A stretch of DNA of 64,000 nucleotides from Streptosporangium sandarakinum (GTDB lineage: Bacteria; Actinomycetota; Actinomycetes; Streptosporangiales; Streptosporangiaceae): NCBI RefSeq assembly GCF_013409935.1, contig NZ_JACCCO010000003.1:744001-808000 (forward strand), given 5' to 3'. This document shows positions 8,013-15,703 of this stretch, in pieces. Under the pieces are notes generated by a model. It saw only the letters and a program-made list of their open reading frames with translations, made no database searches and was not told the origin of the DNA. How positions within the stretch are numbered: position 1 is the first letter of the stretch; every line of letters starts with the position of its first letter. The position numbers and the translations under genes were made by a program.

Positions 8013-8363
8013 TTATTGACCTTTCGGCGAAGGTGGGCACGGCAAGGTCGCCGAGACGAGTTCAGACGTTTCGCTACCCCACACTGCGTCCTGCCGCGGC
8101 GTTAGTCGCACGGTGAGGCGCTGCCTGTCCCGGTTGGTGGATCCCGGTTCTTCCTTCGCCTCCTGCTGCGCCGGCGCAAGCACCCAAAACTCCGGCTCCT
8201 CGGATCGCGCGAGCGAATAAACAATATCGACCTCGAGTGTGGCCGCATCCATGTCAAACTTGAGATCGTCCCCGTCGGCTTCAGTGCCGACGCTGCTCAG
8301 CTCGGTGCGTAATCCCGCTAAATACTCTGCCAGGCGGATCCGCCCATCAGGCCATCCAGACAT
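8013..8363 (-). CDS. Trypco2-domain protein (trypsin-co-occurring domain 2)
   Basis: A 116-residue protein whose first 90 residues fit the Trypco2 family pattern. It opens RIRLAEYLAGLRTELSSV, then DDLKFDMDAATLEVDIVYS, then a strand-rich part ending RQRLTVRLTP. Family knowledge: Trypco domains were defined in multi-component bacterial conflict systems, often fused to or next to trypsin-like peptidases or other effectors, and are thought to act as recruitment modules. No trypsin-like gene is visible here. The start codon overlaps the stop of a 49-codon frame (TAATG), and another tiny frame follows one base after its stop. It therefore sits inside a coupled transcription unit that leads into the HlyD-like and toxin-like genes. 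Confidence 0.75.
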   Translation of the reverse strand: MSGWPDGRIRLAEYLAGLRTELSSVGTEADGDDLKFDMDAATLEVDIVYSLARSEEPEFWVLAPAQQEAKEEPGSTNRDRQRLTVRLTPRQDAVWGSETSELVSATLPCPPSPKGQ

Positions 8364-8512
8364 TACGGTCCTCCGATTTCCTTAGCCGCTAGCCGCCGAA
8401 GCGCCGGATGACGAGCCGGTGAGCGCAACATGAGATGCGCACACATACTCCAACCGAGGGGGAACCCGCCAGTCCAGCTAATATGAAATAACCCTTCCTG
8501 TCCATCGAACAT
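8363..8512 (-). CDS. 49-residue leading ORF of the Trypco2 cluster
   Basis: The start ATG at 8512 has AGGAAAGGA about 10 bases upstream. The stop TAA overlaps the Trypco2 ATG in a TAATG arrangement, which suggests translational coupling. The peptide (MFDGQEGLFHISWTGGFPLG, then WSMCAHLMLRSPARHP) is short, mildly hydrophobic in its first half and basic at the end. It may be a genuine small protein at the head of the operon. It may instead be the remaining tail of a larger effector whose body was lost at the cluster's upstream edge. No family recognised. Confidence 0.5.
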   Translation of the reverse strand: MFDGQEGLFHISWTGGFPLGWSMCAHLMLRSPARHPALRRLAAKEIGGP

Positions 8513-8900
8513 AGGGGTCAATTCCTTTCCTGGTCGTCCCGTGTGCCACCGTCCCACCGCGGAGCGGCAGCGGGCCGGAGATGGAGGCGCATGCCCGGCC
8601 TCGCGTGTACGTCAACCTGGTCGCCGTTCCTCGGTCATCCGATGTTCGACAGCAGGCGGCCGGCGACCTCCTCGCTGCCGCCCCGGGCGGGGTGGTCGGC
8701 TTCCTTCCACACCAGACCGTTTCCGCGGCTGTCCGGCCCGGCTGAGGAACGCCGAGTGATGGATGACGCGGGACCCGTGAAAAGAGGTCCAAGGTCCCTG
8801 CCCGGCTGATCCGGCGGCCGGGCAATGTGGGATGCGTCCGGGGTGTCGCCTCGGATCCCCGCCCGGAACACATTCGAGGACTGCAGAGGATCGCAAGCGC
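8513..8900. other. Intergenic region between island cluster and hemerythrin gene
   Basis: About 390 bases separating divergent units, which should hold the cluster promoter (minus) and the hemerythrin promoter (plus). On the minus strand a protein-like tail, GNGLVWKEADHPARGG then SEEVAGRLLSNIG, ends at a stop at 8635; it may be another gene relic. No clear operator or repeat was seen. Confidence 0.45.
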
Positions 8901-9395
8901 ATGTGCGAGTACTGCGGCTGCCAGGCCGTGACCACGATCGGCGAACTGACCCGCGAGCACGATCTGGTGGTCGACCTGATCGGAGATGTGCGCAGCGCGC
9001 ACACCGCCGGCGACACCGACGCCATGACCGTGATCGCCAGAAGGATCGCCGAGGTGCTCGGCCCGCACACCGCGGTCGAGGAGCACGGCCTGTTCCCCGC
9101 CATGGCGGAGGAGTTTCCCGAGCAGATCGCCGCGCTGGAAACGGAGCATCGGCGCCTCGAAGCCGTCCTCGGCGAGGCCGCGGACGGCACGCCCGCCGAC
9201 CCCGGCTGGCCGCTCAGGCTGCTCGACGCCCTGAACCTGCTGCGCGCCCACATCCTCAAGGAGCAGGACGGGGTCTTCCCGGCGGCGCTGGCCGGCCTGA
9301 GCACCGAGGACTGGGAGGCCATCGAGGCGGTCCGGGCCCGGGTCGGCACGCTGCTGCAGACCGCCGACGGTCAGCCGACCCCGGCCCGCGCCTGA
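8901..9395 (+). CDS. Hemerythrin-like HHE cation-binding domain protein
   Basis: The ATG at 8901 is preferred over the upstream in-frame ATG at 8832 because GAGGA lies 10 bases before it, and because actinobacterial members of this family begin with MCEYCGCQ, as here. The 164-residue protein carries the metal-binding His/Glu pattern of a four-helix hemerythrin fold: TREHDLVVDLIGDVRSAH, then HTAVEEHGLFPAM, then LETEHRRLE, then RAHILKEQDGVFPAAL. Such proteins bind a di-iron centre and are linked to oxygen, NO or iron handling. The N-terminal CEYCGC cluster may bind an additional metal. It is followed by cutA after 99 bases; co-transcription is uncertain. Confidence 0.88.
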   Translation: MCEYCGCQAVTTIGELTREHDLVVDLIGDVRSAHTAGDTDAMTVIARRIAEVLGPHTAVEEHGLFPAMAEEFPEQIAALETEHRRLEAVLGEAADGTPADPGWPLRLLDALNLLRAHILKEQDGVFPAALAGLSTEDWEAIEAVRARVGTLLQTADGQPTPARA

Positions 9396-9494
9396 GATCG
9401 TGACCGGCTCCGCGAGCGGTTCGCCGCGGCGGAGGGTCGAACGGCGGAACCCGCTCGACAAGCGTGGAAGCGTCGCGCGCGTAAGCTTGGCCGC

Positions 9495-9836
9495 GTGGGT
9501 GCTTCCTTCGAGGTGCATGTGACGGCCGGCACGCGTGAAGAGGCGGAGAGGATCTGCACCGCCGCGGTGAACGACCGCGTCGCGGCGTGCGCGCAGATCA
9601 TCGGGCCGATCAGTTCCCTCTACCGGTGGGAAGGAAAAGTAGAGAAGAGCGAAGAGTTCCTGGTTCTGCTGAAGACCGGCGAGCATCGTCTGGACGAACT
9701 CGTCTCCCTGGTGAAGGACACGCATTCCTACGAGACACCGGAGATCGTCGCGGTCCCCATCGAAGGTGGACTGCCGGACTACCTGAACTGGATCGCAGCG
9801 GAGACGGCGGAGCAACCCTTCCGCCCAGCGAGTTGA
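9495..9836 (+). CDS. cutA: CutA1 divalent-cation tolerance protein
   Basis: A 113-residue protein, the usual CutA1 length. Conserved elements are visible: TAGTREEAERI near the start, AACAQIIGPISSLYRWEGKV in the middle, and FLVLLKTGEHRLDELVSLVK followed by HSYETPEIVAVPIEGG. CutA1 forms very stable trimers that bind copper and other divalent cations; its precise role is debated. The GTG start lies 7 bases after a TAAGCT (-10-like) hexamer at 9482-9487, which suggests a leaderless transcript. No metal transporter is adjacent. Confidence 0.92.
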   Translation: MGASFEVHVTAGTREEAERICTAAVNDRVAACAQIIGPISSLYRWEGKVEKSEEFLVLLKTGEHRLDELVSLVKDTHSYETPEIVAVPIEGGLPDYLNWIAAETAEQPFRPAS

Positions 9837-9879
9837 CGGGCGAATTCGGCCGATCTGCAGGTGTGCCACACAGGTGATC

Positions 9880-9914
9880 TATAACCTGGAGTGCTGACCT
9901 GTCAGGTAGGGAGG
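9880..9914 (+). promoter_or_regulatory. Promoter and ribosome binding site of the OmpA-domain lipoprotein gene
   Basis: A TATAAC -10-like hexamer (9880-9885) lies about 35 bases before the ATG, and AGGGAGG (9908-9914) sits five bases upstream of the start. A short inverted repeat, CCTGGAGTGCTGACCTGTCAGG, lies between them and could be an operator. Confidence 0.5.
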
Positions 9915-9919
9915 TCTTC

Positions 9920-11578
9920 ATGGCCATGCGCCTGTTGAAAGCGACCGCTCTTGTAGTCACGGCGACCCTGGCCTGCGCATGCGGACCGAAGGATCAGCCG
10001 GTGCGCGGCACCCCGCCGGTCGCCGCTTCCAGCGCTACCCCCTCGGCGCCGCCCTCCACCGCCGCTTCCAGCGCCACACCTTCGGCGCCGTCCTCCACCC
10101 CGGTCGCGGCAGCGGGAAGCCATGTGAGCGAGGGCATGGTCGGTTTCTACAGCGCCAACCCGTTCAGAATCGAGGTGAAGGCCATCGAGCGGCACGCCAA
10201 GCTGACCGTGCTACGCATGGAGATCATGACCACGGCGACCGTCAACACCTCCGGCGACTTCGGCTATGGCAATCTGACGACCTCCTTCGACAGGTTCAGG
10301 CTGTTCGACCCGGTCGGCAGGAAGGTGTACTTCACCCTGCGCGAGAACAACAGCGACGGCCACGCCTTCGGTACCAGGAACCACCAGGTCGGTGCCGACT
10401 ATCCCGATGACTTCGTGCCGGGCGTGCGCTACCCGGTCGAGGTCTACTTCCCGCCGCTTCCCGCCACCGCCGAGTCGATGTCGATCGCGCCCGATCTGCC
10501 GATGGGCCCGATGACCGGCATCCCGGTCACCGACGGCGCCGCTGAGCCGATCGCCCGTGAGCGGGGTTCCTCGGACATGCCGAAGGCCGGCGACACGTTC
10601 CAGTGGCCTGTCGTCGTGCCGAACGGGGAGATCTGGTCAGGCGTCGCCGACGTGAACGAACTGGTGGAGACACCGGTGAGGAGCACCACGCAGGCGGGCG
10701 ACAAGGAGACGATCGGCCTGCGCACCGACGTGCTGTTCGCCTTCGACAAAGCGCGTCTGAGCGCGAAGGCGGCAGCCGTGCTCGATGACGTGGTCGAGGA
10801 GACCAGACGACGGGCCGACCCCGCCAAACCGCCCATCACGATCACCGGTCACACCGACGACAAGGGCGACGACGGTTACAACCAGACGCTGTCGGTCAAG
10901 CGGGCCAAGGCGGTGCAGGAGTATCTGGCCGCCAGACTCGGCACCGGCTACCAGTACAGACCGGAAGGCAAGGGCGAGAGCGAGCCGATCGCCAAGAACG
11001 AGAAGCAGGACGGCAGCGACAATCCCGCGGGGCGGGCCAGAAACCGCCGCGTGGAGATCTCCTACTCCATCAAGCAGCAGGGCCCGGACGTGACCACCAC
11101 CACGAGCCCCTCCGCCGACCAGGTACGCGGCTCCACCGTGGCACCGGCCCCCTTCCGTGCCGATCCAGGAGCGCGGGTGGCCGGTTTCACCTGGTCGATC
11201 CACAACCAGGTGGACCAGCTCAAGGTGGACGTGCTGCCGCTCTATCGTGACGGCGCCTACGTGGTGGCCTCCTTCGACATTACCAAGGCCAACGACGGTC
11301 TGTTCGTCCCGTTCCCGATCCCCTTCTCCGGGTGGGACGACCAGTTCTCCGCCGGCTCTGATTTCGGCGCGTTCATCCTCGTCGATCCGGTCACCAAGGC
11401 GCGCTACCACCCGCTCAAGATGTACACGGAGTTCGTCGAGAACTACGTGCCCGCCCTGGACGCGGGTGAGACCAGCAGGGCCTACGTCTACTATCCCGCC
11501 CCGCCTGACGACCGTACGAGCATCACCCTGGAGGTGGCCAACGGAGGCGTCTACCCGAGGATCCCCATCGAACGCTGA
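9920..11578 (+). CDS. OmpA-family C-terminal domain lipoprotein
   Basis: A 552-residue secreted protein. Residues 1-22 are a signal peptide ending in a lipobox-like TLACAC, implying a membrane-anchored lipoprotein. Residues 30-65 hold two tandem copies of ASSATPSAP-type repeats. A first beta-rich domain spans about 70-215. An OmpA/MotB peptidoglycan-binding domain spans about 255-380, with TDVLFAFDKARLSAKA, then TGHTDDKGDDGYNQTLSVKR, then NRRVEISY. A second beta-rich domain resembling the first (HNQVDQLKVDVLPLYRDGAY and on) ends the protein. In a Gram-positive cell such a protein would tether the membrane to the wall. The duplicated flanking domains are unusual. Confidence 0.88.
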   Translation: MAMRLLKATALVVTATLACACGPKDQPVRGTPPVAASSATPSAPPSTAASSATPSAPSSTPVAAAGSHVSEGMVGFYSANPFRIEVKAIERHAKLTVLRMEIMTTATVNTSGDFGYGNLTTSFDRFRLFDPVGRKVYFTLRENNSDGHAFGTRNHQVGADYPDDFVPGVRYPVEVYFPPLPATAESMSIAPDLPMGPMTGIPVTDGAAEPIARERGSSDMPKAGDTFQWPVVVPNGEIWSGVADVNELVETPVRSTTQAGDKETIGLRTDVLFAFDKARLSAKAAAVLDDVVEETRRRADPAKPPITITGHTDDKGDDGYNQTLSVKRAKAVQEYLAARLGTGYQYRPEGKGESEPIAKNEKQDGSDNPAGRARNRRVEISYSIKQQGPDVTTTTSPSADQVRGSTVAPAPFRADPGARVAGFTWSIHNQVDQLKVDVLPLYRDGAYVVASFDITKANDGLFVPFPIPFSGWDDQFSAGSDFGAFILVDPVTKARYHPLKMYTEFVENYVPALDAGETSRAYVYYPAPPDDRTSITLEVANGGVYPRIPIER

Positions 11579-11761
11579 CCGGTCGGCGGCTCCCCGCAGG
11601 CCGGTGCACCGCCGGCGGCGCCGGGCCCCGGCTCCTCGACGAGGGCGGCCCGTGTCGGAGAGCACCTGGTCGCCATGCATCCGTACGACCCGGTCGACTT
11701 ACCGGCGCCGCCTGGCTCGTCCCGGTGCTGCGGTCACAGCAGCACACCGCCGGGCCGTCGA

Positions 11762-12292
11762 TCATTCGACATGCGCGGCGATGGTCCGTGCGCACTCCAT
11801 CGCCTCCGCGTGCGTGGTGTCCACCTCCAGGTCGTAGGTCACGCCCTGGTGGACCACTTCCGCCTGGGACGCGGCCATCCCGATGGTCCGATCGCCTCGT
11901 GCGACCTCACGGCCCGCGGCCACCGCGGCGTCACACCGGACGCCGACCCACAGCACCCGCAGCTCACCCAGGGCTTTCCGCCATCGCTGCTGTGAGTACG
12001 CCCCGCCGAGGAAGACCTCGTCGACGATGACCCGGGCGCCCGCACGGGCCATCGCGGCGACCCCCGCGATCCAGGCCGCTTCCAGCGTCCGGAACTCCGG
12101 GCCGACGATCACCTCTCCGTCCGGAGCGAACTCGATCCCGCCATCCGACGCCTGCATGGACGCCGGCATCGCCTCGACCAGCGTGTCCGTCCCGACGGCC
12201 AGCCACGGATCGGGCAGGACCGCCTGCAGACACCGAATGATCCCGGACTTTCCCGAGCTGGAGCCGCCGTTGACAACGATCACCTGAGTCAT
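11762..12292 (-). CDS. cpt: Chloramphenicol 3-O-phosphotransferase (CPT family)
   Basis: The ATG at 12292 gives 176 residues, very close to the known Streptomyces venezuelae enzyme in length and motif spacing. The P-loop GGSSSGKS is at residues 9-16. The catalytic Asp expected near position 37 is in [10 protein letters not shown]. Family hallmarks continue with [45 protein letters not shown] and a VDTTH box near the C-terminus. The enzyme inactivates chloramphenicol by phosphorylating its primary hydroxyl. Longer upstream in-frame extensions are ignored because they overlap intergenic sequence. A chloramphenicol-efflux candidate lies at 44.5 kb in the same window. Confidence 0.9.
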   Translation of the reverse strand: MTQVIVVNGGSSSGKSGIIRCLQAVLPDPWLAVGTDTLVEAMPASMQASDGGIEFAPDGEVIVGPEFRTLEAAWIAGVAAMARAGARVIVDEVFLGGAYSQQRWRKALGELRVLWVGVRCDAAVAAGREVARGDRTIGMAASQAEVVHQGVTYDLEVDTTHAEAMECARTIAAHVE

Positions 12293-12709
12293 CACCGCGC
12301 CACAGTAGAGGCACCGGGGCAACGCTCGAAACGGATTTCCGCGAGCCCGGCGCCCCCTGCCACAACCCGGCGAACCTTCCCGGCCGGGGCACCGGTCGTA
12401 CTGACCCGTGAGGTCGGGCACGCGGGAGACCGCCGGGGCAGAGGGCGACAAGGGTGGCCGTCGCCCGGCCGTCATTCCGGAAGCAGGGCGGGGCCGGCTG
12501 CGCCTCCGCCCGGGGAAAATTTGACCTCAACCGCGGTCGAGGTCGCACGATGGCAACCGGGGCCCTGCCCCCGTATCCGACCTTGAGGAATGTGTCCGTG
12601 AACACGGATCCCGGTTTTTGCTCGATCCTCGACCACACCGTCGACGGCTTCGACACGCGGCGTAAGGCGAACCCCGCTCCACCAGCCTTGATCATTAGGT
12701 AGGACGTTC
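12293..12709. other. Intergenic region between cpt and the DsbA-family gene
   Basis: About 415 bases with a striking palindrome at 12523-12544 placed inside a promoter-like sequence (listed separately). A weak 50-codon frame opens at 12550 with little coding character. A TAGGTAGGA stretch just before 12710 serves as the ribosome site for the downstream gene. Confidence 0.6.
12521..12551 (+). promoter_or_regulatory. MerR/SoxR-type operator-promoter candidate
   Basis: GACCTCAACCGCGGTCGAGGTC (12523-12544) is a 22-base palindrome with a single mismatched pair. It overlaps TTGACC (-35, 12521-12526), and CACGAT (12546-12551) follows as a possible -10, giving a 19-base spacer. An over-long spacer filled by a dyad is the hallmark of MerR-family activated promoters, and the CCTCAA half-site resembles SoxR boxes. 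The first gene downstream is the DsbA-family gene at 12710. No merR-family gene lies in the window, so the regulator would act in trans. Confidence 0.5.
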
Positions 12710-13369
12710 ATGAAGCTTGAGATATATGCCGATGTGCTGTGCCCCTGGTGCTACATCGGCAAAAGACGGCTGACGGCCGCATTGGCCCGGCACGCCGACC
12801 GCGACCGCGTCGAGATCATCTGGCGCGGCTACGAACTCGCCCCGGACGAAGGCCGGATCCCCGGCCCGACCGCGGCGGAGGCCATGGCCGGCTGGTGGGG
12901 CGAGCAGGCGCCCGCCCGCATCGCCCGGATCCGGTCGCTGGGCGCGGCGGAAGGCCTGGAGCTGAACCTGCATCTGACTCGCCCGGTGAACACCTTCGAC
13001 GCGCACCGGCTGGTCAAGCTGGCCGCCGACCGCGGCCGGGCCGACCAGATGATGGAACTGCTGTTGCACGGCTACCACACCGAGGGGCTGAACGTGGCCG
13101 ACGCGCAGGTCCTGCAGCGCCTGGGCATCGAGGCCGGGCTGGACGGCGACGAGGTGCGTGCCGTCCTGGCCGGCGACGACTACGCCGAGCAGATGCGTGA
13201 CGACCGGCGCCGCGCGGTCGAGCACGGCGTCACCGGCGTGCCCAGCCTGGTGATCGACGGCCGCCCGCCGGTCTCCGGGGTCCAACCCGTCGCCGATCTG
13301 CAGCGGCTGCTGGAGCACGGTCCGACCGGCTCACACGGCGTCCCGGCCAGGTCCGACCGACCCACCTGA
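12710..13369 (+). CDS. DsbA-family (FrnE-like) oxidoreductase
   Basis: A 219-residue cytoplasmic protein with the thioredoxin-fold active site CPWC at residues 11-14 (EIYADVLCPWCYIGKRRL). The helical insertion and the C-terminal GVTGVPSLVIDGR cis-Pro loop are typical of the FrnE/2-hydroxychromene-2-carboxylate isomerase branch of DsbA proteins. No signal peptide is present, so it acts in the cytosol, as FrnE proteins do. FrnE homologues support oxidative-stress survival, or act in polyketide pathways when clustered there; no such cluster is nearby. A MerR/SoxR-like promoter upstream would fit a redox-stress role. The gene converges on helR. Confidence 0.88.
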   Translation: MKLEIYADVLCPWCYIGKRRLTAALARHADRDRVEIIWRGYELAPDEGRIPGPTAAEAMAGWWGEQAPARIARIRSLGAAEGLELNLHLTRPVNTFDAHRLVKLAADRGRADQMMELLLHGYHTEGLNVADAQVLQRLGIEAGLDGDEVRAVLAGDDYAEQMRDDRRRAVEHGVTGVPSLVIDGRPPVSGVQPVADLQRLLEHGPTGSHGVPARSDRPT

Positions 13370-13465
13370 CAGGGGCCGCATCGCGTTGAACACGCCCGGA
13401 CGGACGGCGAGCCCGCCGGTGGGTCGTCCTGCGTTCCGTACCGGCCGGCCGTCCGGAACGGATCG

Positions 13466-15613
13466 TCAGGGGCTCGTGAGGATGACGAGGCGCTGGGTCG
13501 CGCGGGTCATCGCGACGTAGCGGTCGACCGCTCCCTCGATGCCCTCGCCGAACCTCTCGGGGTCGACGAGGACGACCAGGTCGAACTCCAGTCCCTTCGC
13601 CAGCTCCGGGGTCAGCGACCGGACGCGGGACGTCGCCTGGAACGTGGGGTCGCCGATGACGCAGGCGATGCCGTCGGCGTGCTCGGCGAGCCAGGCGTCG
13701 AGGATCGCGTTCAGCTCCGAGGCGGGTCCGTGGACGACGGGGACGCCGCCGCTGCGGATGGAGGTCGGCACGTTGGCGTCCGGGAGCGCGGCCCGGATGA
13801 CCGGCTCGGCCTCCGCCATGACCTCCTCCGGCGTCCGGTAGTTGACGGTCAGGGACGCCAGGCTGATCCGGTCGAGCCCGATCCGTTCCAGCCGCTCCCG
13901 CCACGACTCGGTGAACCCGTGCCTGGCCTGGGCGCGGTCCCCGACGATGGTGAAGCTCCGGGACGGGCAGTGCAGCAGCAGCATCTGCCACTCCGCGTCG
14001 GTGAGCTCCTGGGCCTCGTCCACGACGATGTGCGCGAACGGGCCGGCGAGCAGGTCCGGGTCGGCGCCGGGCAGCGCGGCCTCGTCGACCAGGGCGTCCT
14101 GCAGGTCCTGCCCGCGCAGCATCGACATCATCAGCATCTCGGAGTCGTCGGCCTCGATCAGGTCGTCGACGACCCGGTCCATGCGTTCCCGCTGGGCGGC
14201 GACGGCGGCGTCGCGCCGGCGCTTACGCCGTGACGTCTCCGGGTCGCCGAGCCGCTGCCGTGCCGCGTCCAGGAGCGGCAGGTCGGACACCGTCCACGCC
14301 TGGGCGTCCTCGCGCTGCAACCTGCGGACGTCCTCGGGACTGAGCCAGGGCGCGCACAGCCGCAGGTAGGCGGGCACCGTCCACAGGTCCCCGACGAGGT
14401 CGGCCGCGTCGATCAGCGGCCACGCGCGGTTGAAGACCGTGAGCAGCTCCCTGTCCCGCGTCAGCGCCCTGCGGACGAGGTCGGCCGAGACGTCGTCGTC
14501 GTGCCTGTCCACCAGGATCGTGAGCAGCTCCTCCCAGATCACATCGCGCGCCTCGTTGTGCGGGGTGCCGGGGTCCGGCGCGTCGAACGCCTCGGCCCAG
14601 TCCTCGGCGCTCAGCCGGACGTCGGCCCAGGGGGTCGTGACCGTCATCCCCTTGACGGGCGGGTTCTCGTAGAACCGTACGGCCGGCTCGATCGCCTTCA
14701 CCAGGTCCGCGGACGACTTCAGGCGCGCCACCTCCCGGTCGGTCTCGGCCGCCGCCGACGCTCCCTCGGCGACGAGGTCCCGCAGCGTGCAGGTCTGCAC
14801 GCCCTCCTCCCCGAGGCTGGGCAGCACGTCGGCGACGTAGGCCAGGTACGGCTGGTGCGGGCCGACGAACAGCACGCCGCCCCGATCGTGACCGAGGCGG
14901 GGATCGGAGTAGAGGAGGTAGGCGGAGCGGTGCAGCGCGACGACGGTCTTGCCCGTGCCCGGTCCGCCGTCGACGACGAGGGCGCCGCGCGATCCCGCGC
15001 GGATGATGGCGTCCTGGTCGGCCTGGATGGTGCCGAGCACGTCCCGCATCCGGGCCGACCGGTTGCCGCCCAGGCTGGCGATGAAGGCGGACTGGTCGTC
15101 GAGCGCGGCGTGCCCTTCGAGCCCGTCCGGGGTGAACACCTCCTCCCAGTAGTCGCTGACCCGGCCGCGGGTCCAGCGGTACCTGCGGCGGCTCGCCAGG
15201 CCCATCGGGTTGGCGTGGGTGGCTCCGAAGAACGGCTCGGCTGCGGGAGAGCGCCAGTCGAGCAGCAGCCGCCGGCCCGCGTGGTCGGTGAGGCCGAGCC
15301 GTCCGACGTACACGGGCTCGGGGTCGTCCGCGCCGACCATGCGCCCGAGGCACAGGTCCAGCCCGAAGCGGCGCAGCATGCGCAGGCGGGCGGACAGCCG
15401 GTGGATCTCCAGGTCCCGTTCCAGCGCCTGCCGGCCCCCGCCGCCGGGCGACCTGCGCGCGGCGTCGAGGCGGTCGGAAAGGTCGGCGATCGTCTGCTCC
15501 AGGCTTTCGGCGATGGCCGCGAAGTGCTTCTCGTCGGCGTCGATCAGCGCCGGGTCGGCCTTGGGGGAGAGGTGGCCGGGAAGGTAGAACGCGCTGGTGG
15601 CCAGCGGTTTCAT
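13466..15613 (-). CDS. helR: HelR, HelD-like RNA polymerase-recycling ATPase (rifamycin protection)
   Basis: A 715-residue superfamily 1 helicase-like protein. It opens with the characteristic N-terminal coiled coil (ALIDADEKHFAAIAESLEQ...) that inserts into RNA polymerase. The conserved LLLDWRSPAAEPFFGATHAN block follows. Walker A is GGPGTGKT at residues 216-223. DEAQELTDAEWQMLL (Walker B) and GLEFDLVVLVDPERF lie in the C-terminal half. Length and motifs match HelR of actinomycetes, which removes stalled or rifamycin-bound RNA polymerase from DNA and gives tolerance to rifamycins. It lies 90 bases downstream of a rifamycin-glycosyltransferase-like gene on the same strand and very probably shares its promoter. 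No second RAE-like repeat was found in the 90-base gap. Confidence 0.88.
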   Translation of the reverse strand: MKPLATSAFYLPGHLSPKADPALIDADEKHFAAIAESLEQTIADLSDRLDAARRSPGGGGRQALERDLEIHRLSARLRMLRRFGLDLCLGRMVGADDPEPVYVGRLGLTDHAGRRLLLDWRSPAAEPFFGATHANPMGLASRRRYRWTRGRVSDYWEEVFTPDGLEGHAALDDQSAFIASLGGNRSARMRDVLGTIQADQDAIIRAGSRGALVVDGGPGTGKTVVALHRSAYLLYSDPRLGHDRGGVLFVGPHQPYLAYVADVLPSLGEEGVQTCTLRDLVAEGASAAAETDREVARLKSSADLVKAIEPAVRFYENPPVKGMTVTTPWADVRLSAEDWAEAFDAPDPGTPHNEARDVIWEELLTILVDRHDDDVSADLVRRALTRDRELLTVFNRAWPLIDAADLVGDLWTVPAYLRLCAPWLSPEDVRRLQREDAQAWTVSDLPLLDAARQRLGDPETSRRKRRRDAAVAAQRERMDRVVDDLIEADDSEMLMMSMLRGQDLQDALVDEAALPGADPDLLAGPFAHIVVDEAQELTDAEWQMLLLHCPSRSFTIVGDRAQARHGFTESWRERLERIGLDRISLASLTVNYRTPEEVMAEAEPVIRAALPDANVPTSIRSGGVPVVHGPASELNAILDAWLAEHADGIACVIGDPTFQATSRVRSLTPELAKGLEFDLVVLVDPERFGEGIEGAVDRYVAMTRATQRLVILTSP

Positions 15614-15703
15614 GTATCTGCTCCGATCTGGTGGTCGTATGCGGCCGTCACGCGCGGCGGGGTGTCCGGGTGCTGGATTCCGGCCCGGTGATCCGGGCGT
15701 GGT

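Noticed and set aside
8478..9869. A 463-codon minus-strand frame opposite the hemerythrin and cutA genes
   Set aside because: Mirror frame of high-GC coding DNA; both plus-strand genes are clear family members.
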